NCBI GenBank assembly: GCA_014529385.2
Contig: CM043948.1
Location: 81,387,760 to 81,451,759 of the forward strand
DNA length: 64,000 nucleotides
Source: Adiantum capillus-veneris
Lineage: Eukaryota > Streptophyta > Polypodiopsida > Polypodiales > Pteridaceae
Direction: 5' to 3'
A program made the translations under genes and the position numbers. The notes beneath the pieces are model-generated. The model had not been told where the DNA came from, did no database searches, and saw only the letters and a list, made by a program, of their open reading frames with translations. The number at the start of each line of letters is the position of its first letter. Within the stretch, counting starts at the first letter, position 1. Positions 22,246 through 32,130 of the stretch are shown here, piece by piece.

Positions 22246-23727
22246 TCAAAAAAAGGCTACACTCATTTCAGAGGGAGGGCGTAAGCATCGTTCTGGCTGG
22301 GCTTCAAATCTTTCTAATTCTTCGTCCAAAAGTGCCAAGGTCTTTCTGTCTATGGATTTCTTCCTCACCCAACCTTCCACAACAATCCTAGATATGGCTT
22401 GTACCTCCACTGAAACCTTATGTTTGAACCAATCTGTGCTGTAGTAGTCAGAGAACTCTCCACAAAACTTACAAAATTTCCATATCACCCATCCTATGGC
22501 GTACACATCTGTGGCCTTGGTCCATGGGCATAAACTCTTGCCATCTAGTAACTCAGGAGCTCGCCAAGGATGAAGCTTTTGCCAGTTTTCATCGGTATTG
22601 TTGGTCTTTTGTGTCTCTAAGCCAACACGCAGAGCCAATCCCCAATCAATTATTCCAATACGGAGAGTGAGATCCTTGGTAAAGTCCAACATGATGTTCC
22701 ATGGATGGAGATCATTGTGGATCACTCCCTCGTCATGTGCGAATCGCAATGCCTTCACCAAGGCATGGATCAACGAGGGAGCATGATTGCACAGGCTCTT
22801 GATACGTGTTTTCTTGTCTTCAGAGGGCTGCTCCCATTTAAAGTCTTCAGGGATCTTTCCTTTCCCCTCTTGATGCGCTACAAGCGTCGTGAAAGAGCCA
22901 TGTGGAAGGGGCACTGACTCCATAAGATCACCTAAAGTTCCCCCATTGAAGTAGGGGAATATCAGAAACCATGACAACGTTACAGAGTGGGCAATACTCC
23001 TCACAATCCCTCTATGGTTGAGATCTACTCCACTTTCTAATGCAAAGCTTTTCCACTGATGCTTGGCCTGTCCTTTGAACTCCTTGGCACAATAAGTATT
23101 CGTTGCAGGAAGGAAACTGATCCCTTTGATTTGAACTTGCCACCCTGTGCCATAAGCCCCTGACCCAAGTTTCTTGATCTTCTTAATGGACTTATTTGGA
23201 ATGCCCAAAGTCATACTACATTCAGAATTGTATATACTGCTCTCCAGGTGGCTGGCAGAAGTAGTAGAACCCGATGTTCCCTCAATGGCAGCCTCCTCAA
23301 TAAACGGTTCTCCAACTTGGCTGCTCCCCATAACTCTGGTGATAGCCATTCGCATTTTCTTGCTTAGGCCAAACTGTGTGTCTATGTGGGATGCTCGCCT
23401 TGACCTCTCCTTTTCAGCTCTCCATCTCGCGTTCCAATGCTCTAGCTTACCCTTGTCTACTTCTTGAGGGCATTCCTCTTTCAAATCAGAAGCCACCTTG
23501 GGCAAATTTCCCACCCAACTACTCAGTAATGAGATTATTGATTCGGTTGTTTTGTCTGGATATAACAACAAAATTTTACGGGCAATCTCACTGTATAATG
23601 ATTGCAATCTAGACTCATCTCCAACAATCTGCGTTATATCGTCGGGATCTAGTGCACTGACGATTGTAATCAACAATTGTCTAATTTTCTTTTTGAACTC
23701 TATCATTGAAGTAGCAGAAGGATCCAT
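22246..23727 (-). CDS. Divergent protein kinase (hAT-1 cargo), intact
   Basis: The 493-residue ORF has a helical N-terminal region (1-150, unrecognised), a linker, and a protein kinase domain from about 185 to 430. Visible are the glycine loop GSGAYG (188-193), K215 in YCAKEFKG, E231, the catalytic loop HNDLHPWNIML with D339 and N344, DWG with D361 in place of DFG, APE at 390-392 and D407 in ATDVYAIGW. All residues needed for phosphotransfer are present, so activity is plausible; substrate unknown. The start is MDPSATS: the hAT-2 copy also begins MDP, an acceptor ATTGCAG lies just upstream, and the extra 50 upstream codons run into the tandem repeat. It is co-directional with the RING gene, about 400 bp apart. 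Confidence 0.85.
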   Translation of the reverse strand: MDPSATSMIEFKKKIRQLLITIVSALDPDDITQIVGDESRLQSLYSEIARKILLLYPDKTTESIISLLSSWVGNLPKVASDLKEECPQEVDKGKLEHWNARWRAEKERSRRASHIDTQFGLSKKMRMAITRVMGSSQVGEPFIEEAAIEGTSGSTTSASHLESSIYNSECSMTLGIPNKSIKKIKKLGSGAYGTGWQVQIKGISFLPATNTYCAKEFKGQAKHQWKSFALESGVDLNHRGIVRSIAHSVTLSWFLIFPYFNGGTLGDLMESVPLPHGSFTTLVAHQEGKGKIPEDFKWEQPSEDKKTRIKSLCNHAPSLIHALVKALRFAHDEGVIHNDLHPWNIMLDFTKDLTLRIGIIDWGLALRVGLETQKTNNTDENWQKLHPWRAPELLDGKSLCPWTKATDVYAIGWVIWKFCKFCGEFSDYYSTDWFKHKVSVEVQAISRIVVEGWVRKKSIDRKTLALLDEELERFEAQPERCLRPPSEMSVAFF

Positions 23728-23849
23728 TTTGTCTGCAATGGTATTATTGCAAACAACACATTGTGAAATATAACTATGTGCCACTCCATTTGGATCTTTT
23801 CTACATGAAAGAAAAAGTGCAGTATAGACCATAGATCTCGTACGCTTGG

Positions 23850-25000
23850 GTAGTGACACACCTAATCGCAATTTCAACCATGTGCCAATGCCTCACCATA
23901 CAACAACTTACAAACAGATGCTCCTGTCATTCTAGCAGCAACACACCCAGTCGCAATTGCAACCATGTGCCGAAGTATGAATGACTGAGAGCAACATAAA
24001 ACATAGTCACCCTACGCTTTTGTAATGACACACCTAGCCGCAATTGCAACCATGTGCCAGTGCATCCACTCACGGTGACTTCTTTCAAACAGATGCTCCT
24101 GTCATTCTAGCAGCAACACACCTAGTCGCAATTGCAACCATGTGCCGAAGCATGAATGACTGGGAGCAACATAAAACATAGTCACCCTACGCTTTTGCAA
24201 TGACACACCTAGCCGCAATTGCAACCATGTGCTAGTACATCCACGCACGGTGACTTCTTTCAAACAGATGCTACTGTCAATCTAGCAGCAACACACCTAG
24301 TCACAATTGCAACCATGTGCTGAAGCATGAATGACTGGAAGCAACATAAAACATTGTCATCCTACGCTTTTGCAATGACACACCTAGTCGCAATCGCAAC
24401 CATGTGCCAGTGCATCCACGCACGATGTCTTCTTTCAAGATTCAAGCATATGAAACATTATGAATTATTTGAGCACACATTCATGCATTAGATGCTATCG
24501 TCAATCTAGCAGCAACACACCTAGTCGCAATTACAACCATGTGCCGAAGCATGAATGACGGGAAGCAACATAAAACATAGTCATCTTGCGTTTTTGCAAT
24601 GACACACCTAGCCGCAATTGCAACCATGTGCCAGTGCATCCACGCACGGTGACTTCTTTCAAACAGATGCTCCTGTCATTCTAGCAGCAACACACCTAGT
24701 CGCATTTGCAACCATGTGCCGAAGCATGAATGACTGGGAGCAACATAAAACATAGTCACCCTACGCTTTTGCAATGACACACCTAGCCACAATTGCAACC
24801 ATGTGCCAGTGCATCCACGCACGGTGGCTTCTTTCAAACAGATGCTCCTGTCATTCTAGCAGCAACACACCTAGTCGCAATTGCAACCATGTGCCGAAGC
24901 ATGAATGACTGGGAGCAATATAAAACATAATCATCGTACGCTTTTGCAATGACACACCTAGCCGCAATTGCAACCATATGCCAGTGCATCCACGTACGAT
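23850..25000 (-). repeat. hAT-1 right array, six to seven copies of ~175 bp
   Basis: The unit carries TGACACACCTAGCCGCAATT, CCATGTGCCAGTGCATCC, AAACAGATGCTCCTGTCA and a second CACCTAGTCGCAATTGC half. TGACACACCTAG recurs at about 24026, 24201, 24376, 24600, 24774 and 24949, with one unit 49 bp longer. A partial unit at 23855 overlaps the upstream extension of the kinase frame. The array lies between the kinase start and its putative TATA, probably in a leader intron. Confidence 0.93.
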
Positions 25001-25189
25001 GATTTGATAAAAGAAATTTTATACCTTTAAGTTTTAACGCAAAAAACTCAAAAAAACATCAATAAAATAAGGAAGGGATTAAAAAATTACTGCTACACTG
25101 CTTTGAAAATGTGGAAAGCTGCTAGAAAGTTTGGTGAAAAAGACTTTTCAATGTACCTCTCTTGTGAAAAAGACAAGCACCGGCGTCGT

Positions 25190-25203
25190 CTTTATATAGC
25201 CAC
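25190..25203 (-). promoter_or_regulatory. Putative TATA box of the hAT-1 kinase transcript
   Basis: The minus strand reads CCGTGGCTATATAAAGACG. The core GTGGCTATATAAA is the same as that at the opposite (transposase) end of hAT-2. Confidence 0.6.
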
Positions 25204-25204
25204 G

Positions 25205-25255
25205 GCAAGCCCGGCGGGGAAGTTGCTTTACCCGGCGGGCCTCGAGCCGGTCTCC
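25205..25255. promoter_or_regulatory. hAT-1 right GC-rich subterminal motifs
   Basis: AAGCCCGGCGGGGAAG, ACCCGGCGGGCCTCG and GAGCCGGTC mirror the blocks at 17385-17480 near the other end. Confidence 0.55.
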
Positions 25256-25343
25256 AAGTCTCCTTGCAGGTCAAAAAAGATGAATGTCAATTAACATAAT
25301 ATTTGTTATTTTGCATTTCTATTGTTATTAACCTGAAATTATA

Positions 25344-25379
25344 GTGTGATCACGTCATTTTGAAATCCCTGTCTGTCAT
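25344..25379 (-). repeat. hAT-1 right TIR and target duplication
   Basis: On + it reads GTGTGATCACGTCATTTTG then AAATCCCTG ending at 25371, followed by tctgtcat (25372-25379), identical to the left duplication. Confidence 0.92.
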
Positions 25380-26330
25380 AGCAACCAGCCCAATCCAATT
25401 CTTAAAAAACGTGTAAATCTAGTGGCAACAATCCCGCGGGATAAAACAACTCAAGATGTATAGTGCAACTCAAGTAGCAAAAGATCCATGTGACTACCTT
25501 CCAATGTGTATCGCATGGGCTATGCATAAATGTGCTTACCTATTAGAATGCATACAAAACATATGGCCTCAAAATGCATACATAAATAAGGCAACCAATA
25601 GCCTACTAATAGAGTGGGATATCAAAGTAATCTCCAATATCATGAAGAGTAAGCTTCAAACTTGTCTCCATTAGAGTAGCAGTATATTTACAATCCCGAA
25701 TACAAATCTACACAACAATTTCTCAGTATACTTTGTCTAACACAAATCCATATCTCCATCAACCTACTTAGAATGTGTACTCAATGATGCAAATATCTAG
25801 GTCTCACATCTCAAAAGAGGCATTTAATCAGCCTTAAAACAACAATATGTCCCTCATTTTGTCCAATGAGAAATATGTACATCTCTCACTTAGACGTACG
25901 ATTTTGAAAACCATGTGCAACCAAATAAACATGAATATCTTCATCCCAAGCATGCGGTCCTTGCTTCAAACCATACAATGCCTTCTTAAGCCTACACACC
26001 TTGTTTTCCTACCCTTTTTGAACAAAACCACAAGGTTATGGTACATACACTTCCTCATGAAAATCATCCTTAAAAATATCTATTGATGTGCATTCCAGCC
26101 ATTATGAGCTACCAATTCATAAATGCTACAAATGATAGTCATACAATTAGTGAGAGCAAAATTCCCATCAAAGTCAATACTCTTGTCATGAGCATATATT
26201 TATGCCACAAGTCTATTCTTATAGGGATCAACACTACCACTAGGATTATGTTTTAACTAGAAAACCCATGTAATACCGATGGTGTTTTTGCTTGGAGGTA
26301 AGTCACACAAAAATCATATCATATTCACAT
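25372..26330 (-). pseudogene. Copia reverse transcriptase and RNase H N-terminus
   Basis: Broken minus-strand frames near 26300-25830 read GSVDPYKNRLVA and AHNGWNAHQ, then HEEVYVP-type blocks typical of copia reverse transcriptase. At 25372-25400 the frame ELDWAGCYDR is the start of copia RNase H and resumes on the far side of hAT-1. Multiple stops. Confidence 0.7.
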
Positions 26331-27450
26331 TACATTGCACTAAACCATTTTTTGAATTTTGTGCTTCGTCAAATGACAAAGTCATATTTTCATCATCGAT
26401 ACTAGACATAACCAAAAAATAACAATATGATGTATAAGAGGCATGTTGAAAATCTAAATGAGTATGCCTATACAAAAGTGCATCCAATTTACTCTCACGC
26501 AATGTTTTCACTAACCATCTTGGCATACCTCTACCCTGCTCATTTTCAGCCCTATTTTTTATCTTGTAAATTTGCATCAAAAAATGGCTGATTTGTAAGG
26601 TCATTTGAAACTTGTATAGGTTGCACATGTGCCTCATTAGAACAATTTGTACTCTTGCCTCTAAATAGAGGCAACAACATACTGTATACATTTTGTGAGC
26701 TTTTATGTGCCTCCTTAGTATATGCTAACAAGGCATAAAATGCATCTTTCATAAAACAACATCAAATTAATCGTGATATATGTTGTTTGCAAAAGACACA
26801 ACTTATAACCATTGATTTCTCGAGTGTAAACAGCCAAATACACACAAATGACCAATGGATGCTTCTTGCCACGCTAGGACTTGTAAGGAGTGATAAACTA
26901 CAATATTTTGGTGGGACACCTGTTTAGTACATACGCAACACACATGATAGCATCAAGCCAAAATGCATGTGGCAAAGCTTGATTTTTTACCATATATCAT
27001 GCCATCTCCATAAGTGACATATTTTTCTCTTTGTACTGCCATTTTATTGAGGAGTATATGTAATTGTAGATTGGTGGTTTATTCCACGACTAGCCAAAAA
27101 TGCATTGAACTCTTTACACATATATTTCCCCCCTTGTTTAGAGTGGAGGGTGCCCACACTACAAGGAAATTAAAAAAAAAAATCCATAAGAAAATTTTTC
27201 TTGAAGCACATAAACACTTTGAAAATTTCCTTGTTAAGCACATATTTCCATGCATACGTAGAGTAATCATAATGGAAGTCACAAAGTACCATTGATTTCC
27301 AAAAGAAAAAGTGTGCATTGGACCATGAACATCAATGTGTCAAGCTCCAATTTGCAAGTTGCCCATATAGAATCATCCTTTGGAAGCTTAGAATACTATT
27401 TTTTTCCCAGAATACAACCTTCATATACATGTTTCAATGGTGCCTCAAGA
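26331..27450 (-). pseudogene. Copia integrase region remnants
   Basis: The minus-strand sequence around 27140-27000 contains a G-G-K-Y-x-x-K-E-F block followed by HQSTITYTPQ and N-G-S-x-K-R-K, matching the second half of copia integrase cores. The rest to 26331 is the poorly conserved segment between integrase and reverse transcriptase. Stops and frameshifts throughout. Confidence 0.55.
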
Positions 27451-27789
27451 AGGGGCAACAAAGCAACCATATCAAATTTTTGCAAACGCAACAAATTAGA
27501 AAAATTTAAAACAAACATGCCAAAGTTTTGCGTTTGAAATAGCCTTTGAATATTAAAAAACTATGCATGTTGAATCTTCCACACATTTCTTGCATGCATT
27601 GAGAGGCAAAATTCTCATAAGAATCTAACAAAGGATCAAGAACTATCTACACAAGAATACTGTCACGAATAATCTCACAAATGGAAAATAACTACTCATT
27701 GAAATGTTTGATCCTTGTAAGAGATATATCCAAATCATCCTCCTCGTGCATAACCTCGGACTCTTTCTCCTTATGCAAATAAGCAACTT

Positions 27790-28150
27790 TTACCAAATTC
27801 ATACCTGCGTACAAAGAAGCTAGCATATCCCATGCTTGTTTTGATGTTTGTGATGTGAGGAGAAATGGAATTCTTAACTATATGCACAATCAATACATGA
27901 GCCTACACATCCTTAGCATCCTAATGTGTTTGCTCAGCAATAGGCAAAACAACTCTAGCAGTAGAAATGCCACAAACTTGCACCATCACCCACGAAACTT
28001 GTATCACAAAACATGGTCTTACCTCATAACCTTGCACAATGATCTAACCACCCATTGCAATCACGAAATGTTGCATCATGTATGCCCAAAGTGGGTAGTT
28101 GTCCCCATCTAGTTTTTCCTTAGCAGACATCATGCAAAAAATATCATTGT
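27790..28150 (-). pseudogene. Copia gag remnant
   Basis: Near 28110-28060 the minus strand reads GDNYPLWAYMMQHFVIAMGG, matching the N-terminal block of copia gag (D-G-x-N-Y-x-x-W). Stops follow. Confidence 0.6.
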
Positions 28151-28469
28151 CAGTCATGTCCAATGACTACATTGGATGCAAGAACTACCTATGTTGTAGA
28201 AAAACTACACAAAAACAACTTATGCGGGTATAACCAACAAAAGACCACAACGTACATATTTTGTAGAAATTTTCACTATCAAAAAACCTATACAAAATAA
28301 TTAAATTGCCTATGCAGTACTACCAAAAGTGAAAATAGAGCAATTTTGGCAGCCCCAAGATCAAAGATCTTTCTTGAAGGTTATGTCACTCCATGAATGC
28401 TCACCAAATATCACCTCAATTAGAGAATATAAGCCTAAGTATTGTTCACGGCACTCCCCTTGATCGAAG

Positions 28470-28490
28470 CCCATTCTGATATCAATTGTT
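28470..28490 (-). promoter_or_regulatory. Copia primer-binding site at the 5' LTR junction
   Basis: On the minus strand the LTR end (CCCAACA) is followed by ATTGATATCAGAATGGGC, close to the TGGTATCAGAGC used by elements primed with initiator methionine tRNA. It fixes the element's orientation. Confidence 0.65.
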
Positions 28491-28588
28491 GGGAATGTAG
28501 CTACAAGAGTGCACGCAAAGATGGAGAATACGAAGCAGAAGCTCAAGAGCACAAAAAATAGGAAGCAAAGAAAGGGGGGAGATTTTTT

Positions 28589-28632
28589 GGGGGGGGGGGG
28601 GGGGGGGGGGGGGGAGAGAGAGAGAGAGAGAG
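28589..28632. repeat. Poly-G (26) followed by (GA)n
   Basis: The homopolymer G run at 28589-28614 passes directly into (GA)9, inside the presumed right LTR of the copia element. Confidence 0.9.
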
Positions 28633-28936
28633 GGGGAAGAGGTGGGGGAGGAAGGTAAAAGGGGTCTTTAATGAGGAATAACATTTGTAGGTCATTTTTT
28701 AATCTAGACCACTTTTTTGAGGGTGCATTGATGGTTGCAACAAGTGTATCCTATAAAATTAGGCAAAACTCTAAAATATTGAGGATTTCATTCATTTTTC
28801 CATCATTTTACAAGTAGATTTGACTTTTTCAACCTAGTCCTCTTTGTTAATCCTAGATTTTATGCTCTTAAAAATCAACTTTTTTTGCCCACGTGGCACA
28901 CCTCATTTGCTATTTCTTTTTTTTTTTTCTTGCCGT

Positions 28937-29560
28937 ACTCACAAAAGTGAGTGGAGATTATATTTTATTTTAGCAAAGAATGTAGTATGTACAATGAAGC
29001 TCAAGCATTACATGTGCCTTGAGGCCCGACAACTTTACCACAAAAGGGGCTGTACAATTAATCAGCCCAACTCTTTGATGCAGCTTAGAGTAGGTTTTCA
29101 TTCTTCCGCTTGCACATTAGGCTCTACTCTTGACCCTATTATAAATATAAGCTTCGTGCTTTCACGCACAATATCCTTGAATTGGGCTAGTACAAAGTTT
29201 CTTTCAAAGACTCGAATGTTCCTTGCTTTCCAAATTTGCTGAAGGTAATAGTATCTGGTAATTTGTGTGCATACCAAAAAAAATTTGTCATAAAAATTTC
29301 TCCCTCCTAAGACCAAGTCATTTATAAGGAAGAGCACCTTCCAAGTCCTTTGCACCCATCTGCACATTTTGACAGCAAGACTAGGTGAACAAGGAAATCT
29401 TTAAGCAAATGCAAGGGATCCTCCAAAGCTGCTTTACATCTAAAGCAGGTGTCTGGGCCAAGCCATCTAACAAGAATCTTGTTTCCAATTGGAATAGTCC
29501 CCCACAATACCTTCTAAATGAATATCTTCATTGAGCTTGACCATTTTGCCTCCTAGATGT
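28937..29560 (-). pseudogene. 5'-truncated LINE end (zf-RVT and tail), minus strand
   Basis: The minus-strand frames 29507-29322 and 29367-29098, joined by a frameshift, encode the LINE zinc-binding domain (WGTIPIGNKILVRW, then DTCFRCKAALEDPLHLLKD) and the RYYYLQQIWKARN block. The 3' end is at ACTCACAAAAGTGAGT (28937-28952), a variant of the palindromic tail, then a T-rich run on +. It is non-functional. Confidence 0.75.
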
Positions 29561-29859
29561 TGTTTACATTCTTCTGCCATTTCTACTCATACCAACTTAC
29601 CTTCCACAATTTGCAGACTACAAGAAATGAATCCACTCTATACTTTAGCTTGCCATACATTTCTAATGTTTTGGGAAGTGACTTTTTTTTTTCTTCGAGC
29701 CAATGTCACGCTTTCCAATCTACAATGGAAGGAATTACGTAATTGGACAAAGCTTTTGAGACTATAGTTATCAAAATCCTTTTATTTAGATTCTGCCCAT
29801 GTTGCACCACACAAATTATTCAATATCCTCTCAAAAGCAATTGTTGTCGTTCTAAAGAT

Positions 29860-30620
29860 GAGCCAGCTAGCCCCATGGCCTAGCATAATGAAGTTCTTCC
29901 TATGGAACTTGCTATGGCGGGCATTGTCAACTAGGATGAAGGTAAAAGGTAGAGGGATAGGCACAAACCTCTGCTCGGGATGTAAAGTGTCTAAAGAAGA
30001 CCCCTTTCATCTTTTCAAAGACTCTTCGGCCACAAGAGGTCTAGCGAGAAAATTTTGAGAAATGGATGCAAAAAACTTGGAAGATCCGCAATTTGAAGAA
30101 TGATCTAACACCAGGAGAAAAGGCTATCAAAAGCCAAACCATTACGATTTGCACACAAATACTCCGATTCTGCTATCTCAAACAAACTTGGAAATTAAGG
30201 AACCTTTAAAGATATCATATAGAAAAGCAAGGATTGGATTCTCTCTATCGCAAAAAGGGACTCTTATGAGTGGAAGCAAACAGTCATGGACATCACAAAC
30301 TCAAATAGTATTAGCGATGGCTACTTAGTAGAAATCAATAGACATTGTCAATTGGAATTGTTTAAGTACCTTTGGGAAGGCTTAGGTCCCTTGTATATCT
30401 GTTGGCTCCTCGAGGCATAGATGGTGATTGAGGCCTCTAGTCTATTCATTTCTAAGCTAATATAACTCTTCCACTCACAATTGTGAGTATGGCCAAAAAA
30501 AGAATTTCATTCCTTGAGACCACCTCCTGGCTAATGTAACTTTACAATCTCTTAGAGAGTGATTTAGCTAGGGTAAGCAAAGTTGTTTGGGTTTATTACT
30601 CACAATTGTGGGTTCTGCTA
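29860..30620 (+). pseudogene. 5'-truncated LINE end (zf-RVT and tail), plus strand
   Basis: The plus-strand frame 29858-30058 reads MKFFLWNLLWRALSTRMKVK and then NLCSGCKVSKEDPFHLFKD, the same LINE zinc-binding domain as at 28937-29560 but in opposite orientation. Two tail palindromes follow, ACTCACAATTGTGAGT (30473-30488) with an A-rich tract, and ACTCACAATTGTGGGT (30598-30613). Stops follow the domain. Confidence 0.75.
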
Positions 30621-30884
30621 TTTTTTTCTAAAAAGATATTTTGGGATGATGCAGTCCTAAATATATTTTTTATATATTCTATGCCAAAAAAAAAAAAGAT
30701 GTTTTCAGGCCCTGCAGCCCTAAAATTAAAAGGCTGCAACACCCCTCCAAGGAGGATTTACCCTTCTAGTAGGAAAATGCTACAATCCAAAAAAATTGTA
30801 AGAAATTTTTAAAAATTGTAAGAAATGAGCAAAGTACACCATGAGGACCCCATTAATTACCCTCTACATGAGGATAGCCAGTGT

Positions 30885-31103
30885 TAGTGTTCGAGAAAAT
30901 CAGTTTCCAAACATACAGAACTCTTTTCCTTGAATTTGCCAAGAGGAAATTTAGAAAATTAGGTTTATTTTGCGAGTTTTTATACTATTTTTCTTTATTT
31001 TGAGGCGGAATTTCTCCCTTTCCCCTTGTCCTCAACCATACCAATATTTTTAAAATCGAAAACAGCACAATATTAAGGTAAGATAAATTTTTTCCGAACA
31101 CTC
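30885..31103. mobile_element. hAT-type MITE, copy 2 (219 bp)
   Basis: The left end TAGTGTTCGAGAAAAT and right end ATTTTTTCCGAACACTC match the CAGTGTTCGA ends of the 218-bp MITE at 11392-11609 in sequence and length. The terminal base is mutated at both ends and no 8-bp duplication is visible, so this copy is older. Confidence 0.7.
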
Positions 31104-31840
31104 AAGGTGGCACAAGATTTCCTTTGGTTGCATAAATCTGGGGTCGAACCAAGGATTTAATGTTTTTTGGGGGCGGCCTGTAGAATTTACGATGTGTAGA
31201 GGGCCTACACACATGTAAATATAAAGAGAAGCCACTTGAGTCATCACTTTTGGCGGCTCCATACTCCCACGAGTTGCACCGCAAATAAAGGACCTTGGTA
31301 GTGAGAGAAGAGAAGAGAACACCTGTAGCATACGTACCTTCCAACCCAAGCGCCCCACGCCTCTATTCTCTTTTTGAGGGAATGAGTCCCGACAAAACGA
31401 CTGAGTTGGCATCCCCCAATCCGCTCTTTCCACGTGGCTCATGAATGTAAAGCCCTTTTCCCACCAACTAGTGTATGCAATCATAGCCATTCCTTCACTC
31501 TATTGTGGTGCTCCTTTCCCACATGCATGCATTAGGCTATGCATCATATGATGCATCTAGCATGCCCATTTCCACATGTGGATGACTCCAATGGGACATG
31601 CTATGATGCCATCGCAAGATGCTCGTGTCGCATCACATCAATTTTGCACATGCAAAAGTTGCACGCATGCGCACGCGCGCACGCACATACATGTTTCTTA
31701 ACCCTACACATTATTACATTCCTGTACTTAAGCACAAATTTTGAGCGTACACAAAAAGTTAAGCATGCACCTAAATGTTTTTGAGCAACTACACAAGCAT
31801 GTAATGAGGGAGTTTTGGGGGAATGTGTGTATGAGAGAGA
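31104..31840. other. No recognisable gene
   Basis: Short open frames on both strands without domains (longest 146 residues, 31050-31490, -). A CGCACGCGCGCACGCAC tract lies near 31667. Confidence 0.5.
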
Positions 31841-31843
31841 CAC

Positions 31844-31996
<153 letters not shown>

Positions 31997-32100
31997 CAAG
32001 TGTGTGAGTGCCTCTGTTTTGTGAGAGAGAACATCAGGCATACTAGTATATACCATGCATGGGAGAAAGTGTCAAGAAGTATACTTCAAAAGTGAATGTA

Positions 32101-32130
32101 CCCACACACAGACACACACACACACACACA
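32101..32130. repeat. (CA)n microsatellite
   Basis: Short CA run in the region downstream of the Aux/IAA gene. Between 32130 and 32568 no other feature is seen; it should contain the 3' UTR of that gene. Confidence 0.85.

Larger units (their letters stand above)
17255..25371 (+). mobile_element. hAT-1: 8.1-kb hAT transposon carrying RING and kinase genes
   Basis: The left end CAGGGATTTTAATTACG (17255) and the right end, minus-strand CAGGGATTTCAAAATGACG (25371), are imperfect terminal inverted repeats. They are flanked by a perfect 8-bp duplication tctgtcat (17247-17254 and 25372-25379), as expected for hAT. Inside, from left: GC-rich subterminal blocks, TATA, a four-copy array, transposase (+), RING gene (-), a 36-bp array, kinase gene (-), a 175-bp array, TATA, GC-rich subterminal blocks. 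It inserted into the RNase H region of a copia element whose frame resumes exactly across the duplication. hAT-2 has the same plan. Confidence 0.93.
16622..28690 (-). mobile_element. Decayed Ty1/copia retrotransposon, split by hAT-1
   Basis: On the minus strand, recognisable copia pieces run from right to left: LTR end and primer-binding site (28490-28470), gag, integrase, reverse transcriptase, RNase H and a terminal repeat at 16622-16857. The element is interrupted at 17255-25371 by hAT-1. All coding pieces carry stops and frame changes, so it is dead. The right LTR limit is not resolved; similarity between the two terminal repeats is clear only over about 80 bp (TGTTG...AAGAGCACAAAAAAT). 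Confidence 0.75.

Noticed and set aside
23728-23877. 50-codon N-terminal extension of the kinase
   Set aside because: The extension overlaps the tandem array, is not conserved in hAT-2, and a splice acceptor lies between it and the conserved MDP start.
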